NCBI GenBank assembly: GCA_030386875.1
Contig: CM059562.1
Span: 61,812,201 to 61,876,200, forward strand
Source: Morinoia aosen
Taxonomy: Eukaryota > Arthropoda > Malacostraca > Amphipoda > Talitridae
Direction: 5' to 3'
DNA length: 64,000 bases
Position 1 is the first letter of the stretch. The number at the start of each line of letters is the position of its first letter. Of the stretch, positions 45,886 to 58,200 are shown piece after piece. A program made the position numbers and the translations under genes. Below the pieces are notes generated by a model. That model saw only the letters and a program-made list of their open reading frames with translations, did no database searches and was not told where the DNA came from.

Positions 45886-48800
45886 GTGTATTAGGTTGGA
45901 TATGGGACATCTGTGTAACGTATTTATTCCATTGGTTTTAAAAGCCTCTCAGAATTTCTGGAAATTTTTACTTCACTAAAACCGAAACAATTTTCAAGGC
46001 TCGATAAAGGCTTAATTTCAGTGGGCGGACAACTTTAACTAATTTAATTCAGAGCTCTGAAGCAGTCTCTTCAAGTCATATGATTTAACTTAGTTTTGTA
46101 TTCGAATCTAGGTTGCATAGCATTTTGTATAATCTGGGTTCAAAATTTGCTCAAGTTAAAGTACTCCTAGGCGCTTGATTTTACTCTCACAAATTTCTAC
46201 CATTTTTTCGAACATGGAATTTCTTCTGTCTCATAGCTAGCTTTGAGGTTTCTTTGAAATATTTTTCAGTCAATGCGATTTTCAATACCAAGGCATAAAA
46301 TGATGATCGGCCTGGCGCTTCTCCCATGGATGTCATAAAAGAAAAATGCTTACGTCGTTATGGTCAAATAAAGCTGTCTCCTTCACTGAAGCAAATATTC
46401 TTGAAGAGGCCCTAACTCGAAGTTATTAGAGAACATTTCAAAGAAATTTGGATGAGATATGCCCACCTACTCCTTCAATTCCTTTTGTAGCGGCTGGAAG
46501 CCCTATCATCAAATCCTGCTATTTAAAAGCTTATATTTTAATGATAACTTGTGAGATCTAAATGTGCAACCATTCTGCTTTGTCGTGAAGGCGATTTTCA
46601 AGTGGCCGTGATATTACTAACGACACAATATTCATATTTTCAATGGCTCGTGTGGTCATGTTAGCCGAAATCAACATGTCAAATTGAGTCACCAAAATTA
46701 TTATCAGACGTAGATCACTCAGGATAATTTCAGGGAAAATCCGATACTTTGATGAACAGCTCACAAATTGTCCTCGCAGTCGAAATGAGCGCTTCTATTT
46801 CATGAATAACTGAGCAGGTTTCTAGTCTTTGAGATTAAAGAGACAGCAAAAGGAATGAGAAAATCATATTGTGTTGACAGTGCCCCTCGCAATTACGACT
46901 CGCTTTTACGGTGTTTCTTTCCGTCCAGACCCTCGGCCAAAATTGCCGGCCTGCTTGCACCTTCAAAGCTTGGATGTTCTTTGATCGTGGAATTTATTAA
47001 AACGAATCGCGAAATAACTGCCTTATTCGAGAGCCAGAATTTTTGGATTTGACAGTTAATATTACTTGATGAAAGCTGAACAAATCTTCGCTCATGGGCT
47101 GATCAAGTGAAGGACGTTTGGTAATTTTCGCGTCAGTTTCACCCACGACACTTGAGACTAAGAGGGTAAACCTAGTGAAGAAAGAAATGAAGTGAAATTT
47201 GTGATTATTTCGTCGCTCATCCTCGTGTAGCTCGGCGTGATGCGAAGGCAATCTTTCCCAGGCTTCCGAGGTAAAGCGCTTAGCAGCGGCTGGCAAGCTT
47301 TCGTCCTAACGCAGCCTTGCAGCTGCACACAGAGAGCTGAGTACCGCTCCTCGCACCCACGAGCTCGGCAGTCTCGACTTCAATTTGAAGATGCATCATC
47401 GTTTATACAAAAAGAAAGTAGTTCTTTGGGTTTATGCCTTGATAAGTTAGCCATACGTCTGATTCTAGGGAGCTCAGCTTCCCTCCTTTTTTAAAACCAA
47501 ACCGTTTTGAGACACTCGATAAGAGTCCAATTACACAATCCAGCTTAGAAGCTATCTTACAGCAAAATATGAAATAAAGATTAAGATGCCGAAAATATTT
47601 TCCCACGACATGTGTGACAAAACTAACTGACTTGCATAATATAAAAGCTCATAACTTAGAATGATATTCATAGCACGTCTCCATTTTTCAAGGAACGATT
47701 AAACTTGAAAAAGTTAAAACATTTAGACTCAAACTTTTTCAAAGTGCGAATGTAATGATGTGTGAATTAGAGCATAAGTGCTTATAGAGCTGACAAATAC
47801 TATGAGTGCCTTTGGGTAAAAGCTGCTTGACAAGATTCGTTAAAGGGAAATTCATTTTAGCGAACGCTCTCTCTCTCTCTTCCCAGAAATGCAGTAGGCG
47901 CTCGAGCAGTAACTTACGCGCCAACCGATGGCGCTGGATCTATTTATATCCCGCTTAATGCTTGTAACTGAGGAATATTTTTTTCTGATTTCAACCATTT
48001 TTCTTCTCCTTCAATCTGTGCCTTCTTTGTAGCTTTTCATCTCTCAAGCACTAGCTGGGATGTTCCTCGTAATTTTTCATCGGGCATTGCATTTTTAATG
48101 AAGGCTAACAAAAAGTATTGTTCTTAAATTTTGAATTGGGAACCAATACTTCGTAAATTTATTCAATTCTGATCTGAATTGGAGTTTTTACGTGGCCAGG
48201 AAGACATTTGATGACCCTGCGGCTGAAAGCTGATGGCCGAGGCAGGCCTTGAACGGTCCTGCAATTGCCTGAGTTCCAAAAGAACGGAGACCCGAGAAAT
48301 CCGAAGATTTTATTTATTTAGAGCTCTTTTGGGAGGCGTGAAGACCGCTGAGCTTCTCCAAACTTGATTGCCGGATTTACTGAGAGCTCTTGGACTGCTA
48401 AGAGCATTTGATGTCGCTTCTGTACACAGTCAAAATCTGAGTCAAAAAATACTTTGAACGAAGAGGGAACATGTGTTGGCATTTCTGGTAAATGAACGGC
48501 ATTGATTTGAAGTTCATACAACTAATGTCAGAGCATTAGCTCCATTGGAAAAACATAATCCAAATGGAGCTTAAGGTTGTACTTTTGGGCTGGTAACTGT
48601 GAAAAATTCCTCATTTGTTCGTCTTAAAAAAGTGCACATTCAAAAGAAGACAAGATTTTTTCCCACGTAAGTTTTTTTAGTATTTGTAAAGCCAGATATA
48701 ATATTTTGCAGAACTATAAGACGAACGCACCTCTCTGCAGAGCCCTCACAAAATATCCGGGCACATCAACGAATTTAGTTTTTGTAAAACAGAAATTACA

Positions 48801-49029
48801 AGCTAAAAAAATAGGTAAATGAAATATGAGGACAAGATATGAATGAAATCACATGCGTGTTCGTAAATTTTTAAGAACTTGCGTGAAACTAGACAGCGGT
48901 TGTTACAAAATCTTTAAAACAACAAACCTAAAAAGAAACCGGATAGCTTAAAAATTTTTTATAAATAGTCAATAGTGATGCCTTTCTGATCGATTTCCAA
49001 CTTCAGTCAATTGTTATTATTTTTAACCA

Positions 49030-49885
49030 AGTTGAAACATTCAGGAGTGATCCATCCCACCTGCCAGACTGTATCCAATTCAACCAAGAGCTTTGGCTTC
49101 CACTAGTGAATCTGAGTTTTAAAGTTACTCCAAAGATTCTCAACAAGACTTAGATCCGGGGATTGTGATGAAATTCGAGAAACATTAATTTTGGCGTTTT
49201 AAAACCAGTGCGTCTGAGTCTATACGAACTGTCTGTTTATAATCTCGACAGTACTGAAAGATCCAACGGCATCCTGGAGACCTGGACCTAGTTTCCTCAT
49301 ACATTCCTGCAAATAAATACGGAGGATCTCTCATGAATTTTTTTTTCATGGTTGCATTAATTCTAAGAAGACCACCAATACCAGCTGCATTTAGTGAGCC
49401 CATGGCATGAGCGAACCGCCTCCGTGCTTGACGGTAGAAACGGTGTTCTACGGACAACTTTTTTTCAAATTTGCTGAACCACGGGTTTTGTTTCATTTGG
49501 AGAAAAGTTTAACTTTTGCTTCGTGTGACCATAATATGCCACTCCAATAAAAAGATAACTCTTCTGCGTTTTTCTCTGGCAAACTTTGCTCTGCTTTCTT
49601 GGTGGCAAGGTTTCAAAAATGACAACTTACGTGGTCGGCGTTTTTTCAAGTCAACCTATTGAAAGATTCTGGACGCTGTGAAGAGAATAACAGCCACCCC
49701 TGATTTGTAAAAGTTATCTTGAACATTCTTAGGAGTAAATATACGGTTTACAAGGACTTGTCGCACGACCTCTCTGCTTATTCTTCCGTCAACTTTGGAA
49801 GGACGGCCAGCTCGAAAGCGATTGATTGTGCTACCAAAATTTGTGAATTCAGAGACAATACTGTATAATGAAGTGTTCACTTAGG
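49030..49885 (-). pseudogene. Tc1/mariner-type transposase relic, nearly full length
   Basis: Minus-strand frames in order. About 49656-49880 carries the N-terminal DNA-binding part (YSIVSEFTNFGSTINR, RAGRPSKVDGRISREVVRQV and KSGVAV). About 49500-49560 reads WSGILWSHEAKVKLF, where the first catalytic Asp of 'WSDE' is His. The 49185-49496 frame carries the core with AAGIGGLLRINATM. About 49110-49190 reads SSQSPDLSLVENLW, retaining the third catalytic Glu, and then meets a stop. Frameshifts separate the segments and the first Asp is lost, so it is inactive. It sits antisense in SLC35F intron 1. Confidence 0.85.
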
Positions 49886-52533
49886 CGTATTTAAATGTTA
49901 GAGTTGTTTCTGATTGAGTGCTTACAATTAGATTTTTCAGTTATTCTGAATTCTACATCACTTGAGAGGTGCTTTTTGTTCGCCCATATGATGGCAAGAG
50001 AAACACTGAAGTATCCGGTCTTTGGGTATGGCGGATGTTGCCAATATTTGAAGCTACTATAGCGTGAGGTCTACCACCATACATCACCCACCTAATGACT
50101 TAAATACATAATAGAACATTCTAACTACAGCATATTGAAGGAAGGAAGGTAAAATTAAACATGCTTCCATCTATTTCACAAGATCCTACCTTTACTAGCT
50201 AGAGGTGGATCTCATGCAACAATGTGGTAGACCTCCCGCTATAGCAGCATCGAAGATTTGCCATCTAGTACTGGATATTACATTCTGGCAAGACATTTCA
50301 GTCACATATATAAGATATTTCATTAATTCTACGGAATTTTAGAGGGAGTATTGATATTTTAGTGAAAATTTATTACAGTTTCCAGTTACTTTTTGGCTCT
50401 GTTGTTTTGTGGATTTTGCTAAAACTTTTGTTTTAAAAATGAAAGAGCAAGATATGATATTTTAATCATTTAATCATTTAAGGTTATATATTCGAATAAA
50501 ACCTAGTTTGAAACGTTTCGGCCACAAGCTAAATTCAGTGGTAAAAATTCTGGAAAAGTTAAAAGGAAACTGTTTCAGAATGGCTAATCTAAAAACAAGC
50601 TATAAAATTAAGTTAATTGCGATTATCTATTTACTATGGCTAAAGGAAATGAACTTTTGTTTTTTTTAATTTTGTTCTTGAAAATTGCATTATACACGTT
50701 ATCCTAAATTTACATCATCTTATCTTCTATAGTTTTTAAATTATAAACGAAATACCAAATTTCCCTAGGTGAGACCTCGAGAGGGCACTGCGTTTGTAGT
50801 CTGACCCTCGCAGGACTGTTCCAGCATGAGCGAGGCGTCGACTTTTACCAGCACAGTACACTGACCTTTCACCTGTGTAGCTTGTTCACTGCAGGTGACT
50901 TGAATCTAATCTGCAGGTGCCTCACACAGTGGCCTTAATAAATCTCGTGATACTGAGATCTTAACTCTGGAGTCACGAGCAAGGTCGGTAATTTGGTGAA
51001 TAATGGCGACTTGAGCTATGGCGCTATTGTGCTCGTCAGAAAGTGTGAAGTAAAATGGAAAATACAAAACTATGACCATATAAAATCCTTGCCTGCAAAA
51101 TTTAAGAAGTGTCTTCATAAGTTTATAAGATGAACAGATATAAGATTTCTGATATAAAATTATTTTACACCTTTAGTTTTAATAGGCTGAAGCATGGAGA
51201 TAACGCATCTATATCTTAATGAATTAATGCCAATATTACACATTGCACCTTGCTGATCAAGGGAGAGTGTATTTCATGGGAAGATAATGGAATGGGATAA
51301 GTTTTTTTTTATTTCCCAGATGTTGTAAGAACACTCAAGTAAATGACTGACTAGCTCTTGTAATATCAGACGTTCAAAAGAAAATCGTTGCGCAGATAAG
51401 AAAAAATCTATTTTTGTGTACTTAGTCGGCATTCTTCGTCGATACACTACTGTCTTCACGCACTCGGTCATAAAGTAGAGAGGAATCTTCACCGTTAGAA
51501 TTACTACGCTACGTCAGTGCATTAAATTGCACTCATAGCGTCGAAGAGAAGTATGGTCAGCAGAAAGAATTAGACTAATAACAAAATAATTTTTGAGAAT
51601 ATAGTTCTTTGTAAGAGTGTCTACAAACTAATCGGCATTCAGCGAGAAGATCATGAGAACAGCATTGAAATGAGTTAGTTGAGTATGTGAGAGTGTTGCT
51701 GCAATAATGACATGATTTGATATTAGGAATACTACTAGTTTATTCTAGACATCGAGAGCATGACTGATATACAGAGGAGGACAGCCTAACTATATCACGA
51801 ATAGTGATGATCAATATTAAAGATTAAAATGAACTGCAATCAAAAATTTGAGATTTGTACACGATTCGCTTTAATGCTCAATAGTCAACATATACTTTTG
51901 TATTAATTTATTCTGTATCTTCTGCTCCTGACGACAGAAGTAGGATTTTCAATCAAATCAATTAGGATCACTCAGACTGCGTCATTTAGTTAAACTCGTA
52001 GAAAATTTCCCCAAAAAATTATTTAATGCACTCATATTCAAGGCATTTCAGACAGAATCTCTGTTTGTCTATGTGGGTGATGATTTATCTGATACTAAGT
52101 TCTGTTCATAATCCTGCTGCTCGCCAATTTTATTAAACATACACTTTTCAGTCAGACACCTTTGAAGCTGCTTTGCAGTCATGCTCACCTTGATTAAAAC
52201 CAGAAATTGTTGGCGAGTTTACTATGATACGTCTTTTGTTGAAGCGCTGGAGCTTTAATTAGAATAAGCTACAATCATGTGTCATTTCATTAGACATAGA
52301 AACACGAGTATTTTCGTTTTATTCGTAAAAATTCCCCGGCTCTGCCGCTATCTTTCCGAGAAGCCCGCCTGGACAATGATGCATTCTTTAACCTGAGCTG
52401 AATGGGCGGAGAACTTGAATAATAACATCGTAAATGCCGCCGTTCCTCTTACATTATCTGAGAGCTCTGAATGCAAGAATGAGCGATGATGAGTGAGCAT
52501 AATTGGTCATGGATCTTACACTTGATCTTGCAG

Positions 52534-52727
52534 CGGTGGGCTTCATCAACTACGCCCTGCTGTGCCTGGTGTACACCACCTGGCTGGCGTGCAGAGCGGG
52601 CGAGGGGTCGCTGCTCAGTGTCGTCAAAGCCAGAGGCTACAAATACTTCATCCTGGCTGCCATTGATGTCGAGGCCAATTACCTCGTGCTCAGGGCCTAT
52701 CAGTACACTTCAGTAACTTCAGTCCAG
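52534..52727 (+). CDS. SLC35F1: SLC35F1/F2-like transporter, exon with TM2-TM3
   Basis: The exon begins after TTGCAG (phase 1) and encodes FINYALLCLVYTTWL (TM2), a cytoplasmic turn with GEGSLL, and YKYFILAAIDVEANYLVLRA (TM3), ending YQYTSVTSVQ. The IDVEANY and YQYT-TSVQ motifs are diagnostic of the SLC35F1/F2 group. The 194-bp exon ends in phase 0 at CAG, followed by GCAAGT, a GC rather than GT donor. Reading through would give ASCYL and leave the family pattern. A GT donor 13 bp upstream (TTCA/GTAACT) would delete part of the conserved TSVQ, so the GC site is preferred. Confidence 0.93.
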
Positions 52728-53839
52728 GCAAGTTGCTATCTGTCTTCGTGTACCCACAGTGAGCTGACCTTAAGCGAAATTCATCCCTGTTATCGAGTGT
52801 ATGAGCAAATTGAGATCGATACCAAACGTAATACCTTTTAAAGATTATTCAAACGTTGTAATCCAAATTTAAACAATGTTTAAATGTAATTTTCATACCG
52901 CTTTCACTAAAGAACTGCAAGCCACTGTTGTAAATGACACTTGAGTTGGTTTACCAGATAAGTATCAAATCCATTTTGAAAATTACCGTAGATACCGACG
53001 CGAGGAAAGCCTCAACGTGTGTAAATTAATAATAGACGAGCGATTTTTAGCCAGAGCATAAATAGAAAAACTAGTCAGTTGTTCCCATGATTAGATAAAT
53101 CTAAATGATGTCGGATGAAAGAGAGACTTACTTGACCGTACGAGTTTAGGGAAGAGTGAGTTTTTCGGTGAGAAGCGTGCAGGTGGAATTGGAGGAAAAG
53201 ACTTTTTCAAGCATTACCTAACTGTATACATATATTAGTTATTAGCCTAACTGAATAAGTTCATGGAATGCATGTTAAAAGCCTTTATGTTTCTTTACGG
53301 TAACAACTCTATGTTATGCCCACATATCTAGACCTATTTTTTAACCTGTACTCCTACGTAGCAAGAAGCCTAAATAAATAATGCAGACGGATATTGTCGT
53401 CGGTTTTTGCGAACTCCTTGAGGACGTCCCGTGCAGGGTCTTGACTGGAACTTCTTCCTCTCCGAATAAACTTTGCTGAATTAACTTAGTGAAGGGGAAC
53501 CTTAGTTTTATCGTGGCGAAGAGAAAAAGATAAGTCAATAGCGACCTGTTAAAACTAAATACTTTTGTTAAAGAATACCTATAGAGCAAAATCTGGCATC
53601 ATAAATGGCCTGAAAAAATAATGGCAACGTGTATGGTTTAATCCGACATTTTAAAACACTACTTGACAGAGGGAAATTGAGCTCACACATTGAATGATTT
53701 AGAGCTACAAGCAAGCAGGCAGTTAAAATGAGCTGAACTACTGGTAATGTTGCGGAACAAGAGTTTGTCAACTTGCCAAAGTCTTGGAATGCGAGTGTTA
53801 AAGCATTTTTTGCCACTGATGGAGGTCGATACCATCATT

Positions 53840-54124
53840 CTGGAAGCATTTTTGTTTATGGCATTATTGGTATTTGCTCTATTTACTCACTCTGGGATCT
53901 CCTGTGGAACCGGCCGCCCATACACATTTTCCTCCCAGTCAGCTATCAGAGATCATAGCCATAGTTCAAACCACCCTTTCAAAGGTTCTAAATTCTCCCC
54001 GCTTTGTAGAGCTACGGATGAATTTGACCTCAGAATTTTGGAATCTTTGTTCTTTTTTAACCATAGACCTCGGTTAAATAATGATCAAAGTGCAAAGGAA
54101 TTAAATATTGCCCCAACTGTGTAA
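53840..54124 (+). pseudogene. Penelope-like element relic, GIY-YIG endonuclease end
   Basis: The C-terminal part of a 125-codon frame (53747-54124) reads SGISCGTGRPYTFSSQSAIR, then DHSHSSNHP, then DLRILESLFFFNHRPRLNN and SAKELNIAPTV. The 'G-RTGRP...S-IR-HS', 'DL-ILESL-I-KH-P-LNN' and 'SA--L-I' pattern is that of the GIY-YIG domain ending the ORF of Penelope-like retroelements (Glu of ILES and Asn of LNN included). The GIY-YIG motif itself is not recognisable upstream, and that part is out of frame. No RT is nearby. It is a 5'-truncated, decayed copy inside SLC35F intron 2. Confidence 0.65.
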
Positions 54125-54343
54125 ATTGAAGGGTGTCCGAATGTGTTTATGTGAGTTCTGTTTCTTCGATTAGTTGTAATTGCGAGTTTGTTTAGTAGTA
54201 TTCAGGTGCATGTGTAGGCTTCGAATGTTAAAAAGTCCAGATTTTAGTTGTTAGGCATAACTATTTTCCGATGCATGTTTTATGACACTAGTTTCTTACA
54301 GTTTTTGCAATTTGTTGATTATGGATTTTTTCTTTGCTTTGGA

Positions 54344-54440
54344 GCTCTGAGGATGGAATCAGAGATTCCGAAACGTTTGCCGTTAAAAGAATGTTCCCTT
54401 TTACGTTTATTCTTCTTTTCATATTGTTCTATGACCTAGT
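54344..54440 (+). ncRNA. hammerhead-like motif at 3' side of Penelope-like relic
   Basis: CTGAGGA (54347-54353), one T, a perfect 6-bp hairpin GGAATC/GATTCC with loop AGA (54355-54369), then GAAAC (54370-54374). CTGANGA, a stem II hairpin and GAAA is the core order of a hammerhead ribozyme, which Penelope-like elements are known to carry in their terminal repeats. The cleavage triplet and stems I and III are not convincing, and there is an extra base before stem II. It is probably a decayed or structural version. Confidence 0.35.
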
Positions 54441-55132
54441 TTGAGGAGCTCGGAAGAGGGACTGAGGTTTGCAAAACACAAGTACTTTCATTTCCGCTCT
54501 TTGCAACTTGTGTGCGCGAGTGATGCTAAGCTTCTTGCAACGAGTAACAACATACGTGTCCCACACATCCACCTGTACACCATCTCGCTGTAACTAGTCA
54601 ATCCCAGCGATGATAACGCACTTGGTGCCTTTGTCTTCCCCAGTCCACCATTCAGAGCGCCGTACCTGCTCTCGCTTGACTTACTACAGAGCTCCTTACC
54701 CATTCTTCCTTCTGCCGTGGACATCTTCCTGTTTTCATAAGTATATCTGCTCGTTTCTTGAAACCCAACCCTGTTTAATCTGTTAAAGACAATTGGTACT
54801 CATTCAATCTACTAATGCATTCGAAGCTACTCGTATACCTATAATGATCAGAAAGCTTCTTTCACTCGATTCACAAAAATCACACTTGAATCTACAACGT
54901 GACCAACGACACTATTTCTTTCACATAATTTTTAGAGTATCCTTTTTTTCAGGCATTTTTAAAATGTTCTTATTCCCATTATCAACTGGAAAATAACTTC
55001 CTAGTTTAGTTTGCAGCCCTATTTGTTTACTTTCATCTCTACTATTCCGAATCGTTTATTTTCCCCTTTCCTTTTACTGATGACATTGAAAATATGAATG
55101 GTGAGTAAAGATGTCGGTGGTGCCCCACTCAG

Positions 55133-55292
55133 CTGCTGGACTGCTTCGTGGTGCCGGTGGTGCTGGCGCTGTCGTGGCTGTTCCTGAAGGTGCGCTACAA
55201 GCTCGTCCACGTCCTGGGTGTGGGGCTCTGCCTGCTCGGCGTCGGCTGCCTCGTCTGGGCCAACGTCGAGGACGGCAAAGCTGACAGTCTTG
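55133..55292 (+). CDS. SLC35F1: SLC35F1/F2-like transporter, exon with TM4-TM5
   Basis: The exon follows CCCCACTCAG and continues directly from TSVQ with LLDCFVVPVVLALSWLFL (TM4), then VRYKLVHVLGVGLCLLGVGC (TM5) and WANVEDGKADSL. LLDCF-xP-V and the RYK-xH-xxG-xxC-LG pattern match SLC35F1/F2. It is GC-rich and 160 bp long, ending in phase 1 at CTTG/GTAATT. The next exon, expected to start with the GD-LVL-GA-LY segment, was not found before the window end. The gene would encode a 10-TM carrier in a cell membrane; the substrate of this subgroup is not settled. Confidence 0.92.
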
Positions 55293-58200
55293 GTAATTTG
55301 AAAAGATCCTCTTGTTACCTTGTTGTGTGATGTCTCTGTATTATTTGGAGCTTATCTTGCTGTGCTGTTGCGCTTTCCCTCAGTAATCTTTGGTGCTCTC
55401 TCCTCGTTCATACGCTCTCATTCTCTGTAAGTTAAAGTTCACGTTGATGTGTTGTTGCGCTCTGTTTCAATAATACTTGACACTCACTCTGCTGTTGGCC
55501 TCCCTATGAAGCTAAAGTACATCACTCGTGGGAAAAGTAACTTCCATTAATCACACCTAAATACTCAACATCCAACTTCTACTGTCAAACATATCGATCA
55601 ATGTCAGCAAGGTTGAGCTTTTGCCTTTTATCCACTGTTCACCTAGCATCGACAGGGCTACAAAGCCGGTGATGAAATCTTGAGTTCCTTTTTTCCAGTG
55701 CTTGAGGGCATGGCGAGATAACTCTGAAAAGCTAAAGCTTTTACCCAAAAATAAATATGAAATTTTGAAAAACATCTCTTAAAGTATTGAGGTAATGTTG
55801 TTTCTAGTTTTCAACAGTTCAGTTTTTTCCTTAAAGAAGCTCATTATGTCTAAATGATTAAACATGTACTCTCAGTTTATTTCATAATAAATATCAACTT
55901 CCATTCTCGTAAATATTTTTTGGTATAACTAAATTTAGAGTCAATTCACATCATTTCACACAAGTAATGTGAGAGAAATTTTATTTATTAAAATGGCTTC
56001 CAGCGTCATCTTCATGCTTGCGCACCTCTCAATATTTTGATTAAATCATCGATTCTCCACCATGCCAGAGATGAATGCCCCTGCAATTTGCTAATAATAA
56101 AAAATCAAGATCATGCGCCAGTTCACAGACGCCAGGTCACATCAACTTCATTAAAAAAAACAAGATAGTTAAGGTTTTCTAAAAATACATCAGTGGTACT
56201 TACTTGCCTTGCATCAAGATACATTTAAAGGATGTTCGTTTTAGAGCTCTGCAACGCGAGTACAAAATATAAAATATTAATGTTCCGACAGTGTGACATC
56301 AGGTATTAAACGAGGGATACATGCTTTTCCAATCCTGGCGACTTTAAACTGGGAAAGTTGTTTGCTTCCGTTAGTTTTCTCATGAAATTTATGAATTCGG
56401 CTGGAATTCCTACCTTCTAACTGAGGGAAAAAGTTCACCCTGCACAGCGCAAGACTGATATATGCCTTAACTGTGGTTGCAGCTATTGAAATTGACATAA
56501 AAAATTGCACTTATGATTGGTCTTTGTATGGAACGAGGAAAATTTGAAAACATTTAATTTAAAGAAAGATTTAAATTTTCAACTGTTCCGTAGGACCGAG
56601 GCCAGCACTTTTGCGTTTTAAAAATGCAAAATCGTCAATTTATTCAACGCCTCTTCGACATGAGGCAATAAACAAGAAGAACAACAACATCCGGTGAAAC
56701 TCCCCTGTCCCGGGTTGTCTGTGGCTCACCGCACAGATTGCAGTCAACTCTCCAATTAGCTTCGCTCGCGTTGCGTTCTCGCTTGTTCTAACGCATTTCT
56801 AATGAGATTTTGTAAGGTCGTCATGCAAATTAATTTGAATGAAAAATAAAATTCAACGACGTCTGTCTCAAATGGACGAAAACAGTTCTAGTATAAATGG
56901 ATTATCTGAGATTTAGATAACTAGTGAATAAACATCCAGTTTAGTTACTCGCACTCTTATCTCATGGAGATAGAACGAAACGTTGTACCACACACCCACA
57001 TGTCGAGCTGATAGAGCTCGGGTGAAACTCGAACATATTGTCCTCGTACGTTGCCAGTGTGCGGCTGTCTCTACAGCCTCAGCTCGTCACACCAACTTGA
57101 AGCTCGAAGCCGAAATCAGCAAGCCACTCATCAGGTTTATCTCAGATTGAGCGAATACGTCGAAGTAGACCAGAAATGCTGGCTTCGAAGGAGAATAGCG
57201 TTACCACCCAATACTTTTAGTCTTCGTGGGCTCCATGGGTGACATGATCTGCAGACCAGGCTGGGGTCAGTGGGCCACAATCATCTTCGAAAATTAAAAA
57301 ATATACGAATTAAAATGACGCCTGAAGAGTGAAATTAGATTTTCAAAGTTGTGTTCCTTTGTATAAAAGTACTTAAAGTCTCTTTTAATTATTATGATCT
57401 GAAAAAAGGAAATACCCACGTATGCTCGCACCAAGTGTCCCAAAACAATCCACTACATAACTACAGAACTTCATCTCCTCGGTTAGGCGTTGTGCACAGC
57501 TATAGTCCAGAAGGAAAATTTACTATTAATCAAAAACACGTGCCGGTTGAGTTGTGGGGAACGAACTTAGGTATGGGATCCGTAAAAATTTATCTTTTTC
57601 TGTTAAATAACAATCGTTGTAAAGAAACAACCTTAGGCGTTGTAATACATACGTGTGCATAAAAATCCACGCTTTTCGTTAAATATTATTTCGAATTAAG
57701 ATTTGTGAACTCTCAGATATTGCGCCCCAAAAAATCTTCATTAGGTTACTTTTCAGGCTCTTCTCGATAATACACCATGAAATTGCTTAATTTTGAAGCC
57801 CGAGAATAAAATAAGGTTATAGTTTTTTGCATGCCAGCCATGAGATACACTTCGTTCCTTTACCGAGCGTATGTGTGTGAATGACGTCATTGTGGCCACC
57901 TTTAACTGCGTGTAGTATTATTTACGAGCATATATCCCAATTTGATAAGAGTTCTCCGGAGCCTCCAACATGTAGATGGTGGTGTTATGCAGGACACATG
58001 CAATTAAGTGAACAACTTAGAGAACTCAACAAAACACCTCTTGCCAAAACTGAATTACCAAGTTTCCGCTCGCACCAGCGCCAGCTCAGTTTCTGCAATT
58101 TTCCTCATTTCTGGAATAATGAATAAATTGTCGTGTTACGGATGAGTTACCCTAAATAATAATTCTAGCGAAGTTTTAAATCGTAATATTCATTTGTAAC

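Larger units (their letters stand above)
35159..52533 (+). other. SLC35F intron 1 (17.4 kb)
   Basis: GT at 35159 and AG at 52533. Phase is 1 on both sides: the split codon gives Ala, and the joined peptide is continuous with homologues across the junction. It contains the AT satellite, a CpG patch, a Tc1 relic, a repeat related to the hAT-like element, candidate regulatory patches and otherwise AT-rich sequence. Sub-stretches without their own entry (36.3-40.1, 42.2-45.4, 45.9-48.9 and 50.6-52.5 kb) show no gene that I can support. Confidence 0.85.
52728..55132 (+). other. SLC35F intron 2 (2.4 kb, GC-AG)
   Basis: GC at 52728-52729 and AG at 55131-55132, phase 0 on both sides. It carries the Penelope-like relic (53.84-54.44 kb). 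The remainder is AT-rich without a recognised feature. Confidence 0.85.

Noticed and set aside
50500-50545. Further hammerhead-like motif (CCGAAACGTTTC on the minus strand)
   Set aside because: The GAAACG part is present, but no convincing CTGANGA plus stem II precedes it.
57351-57662. 103-codon frame as an SLC35F exon
   Set aside because: It lacks the expected GD-LVL-GA-LY motif and membrane segments, and its composition is AT-rich.
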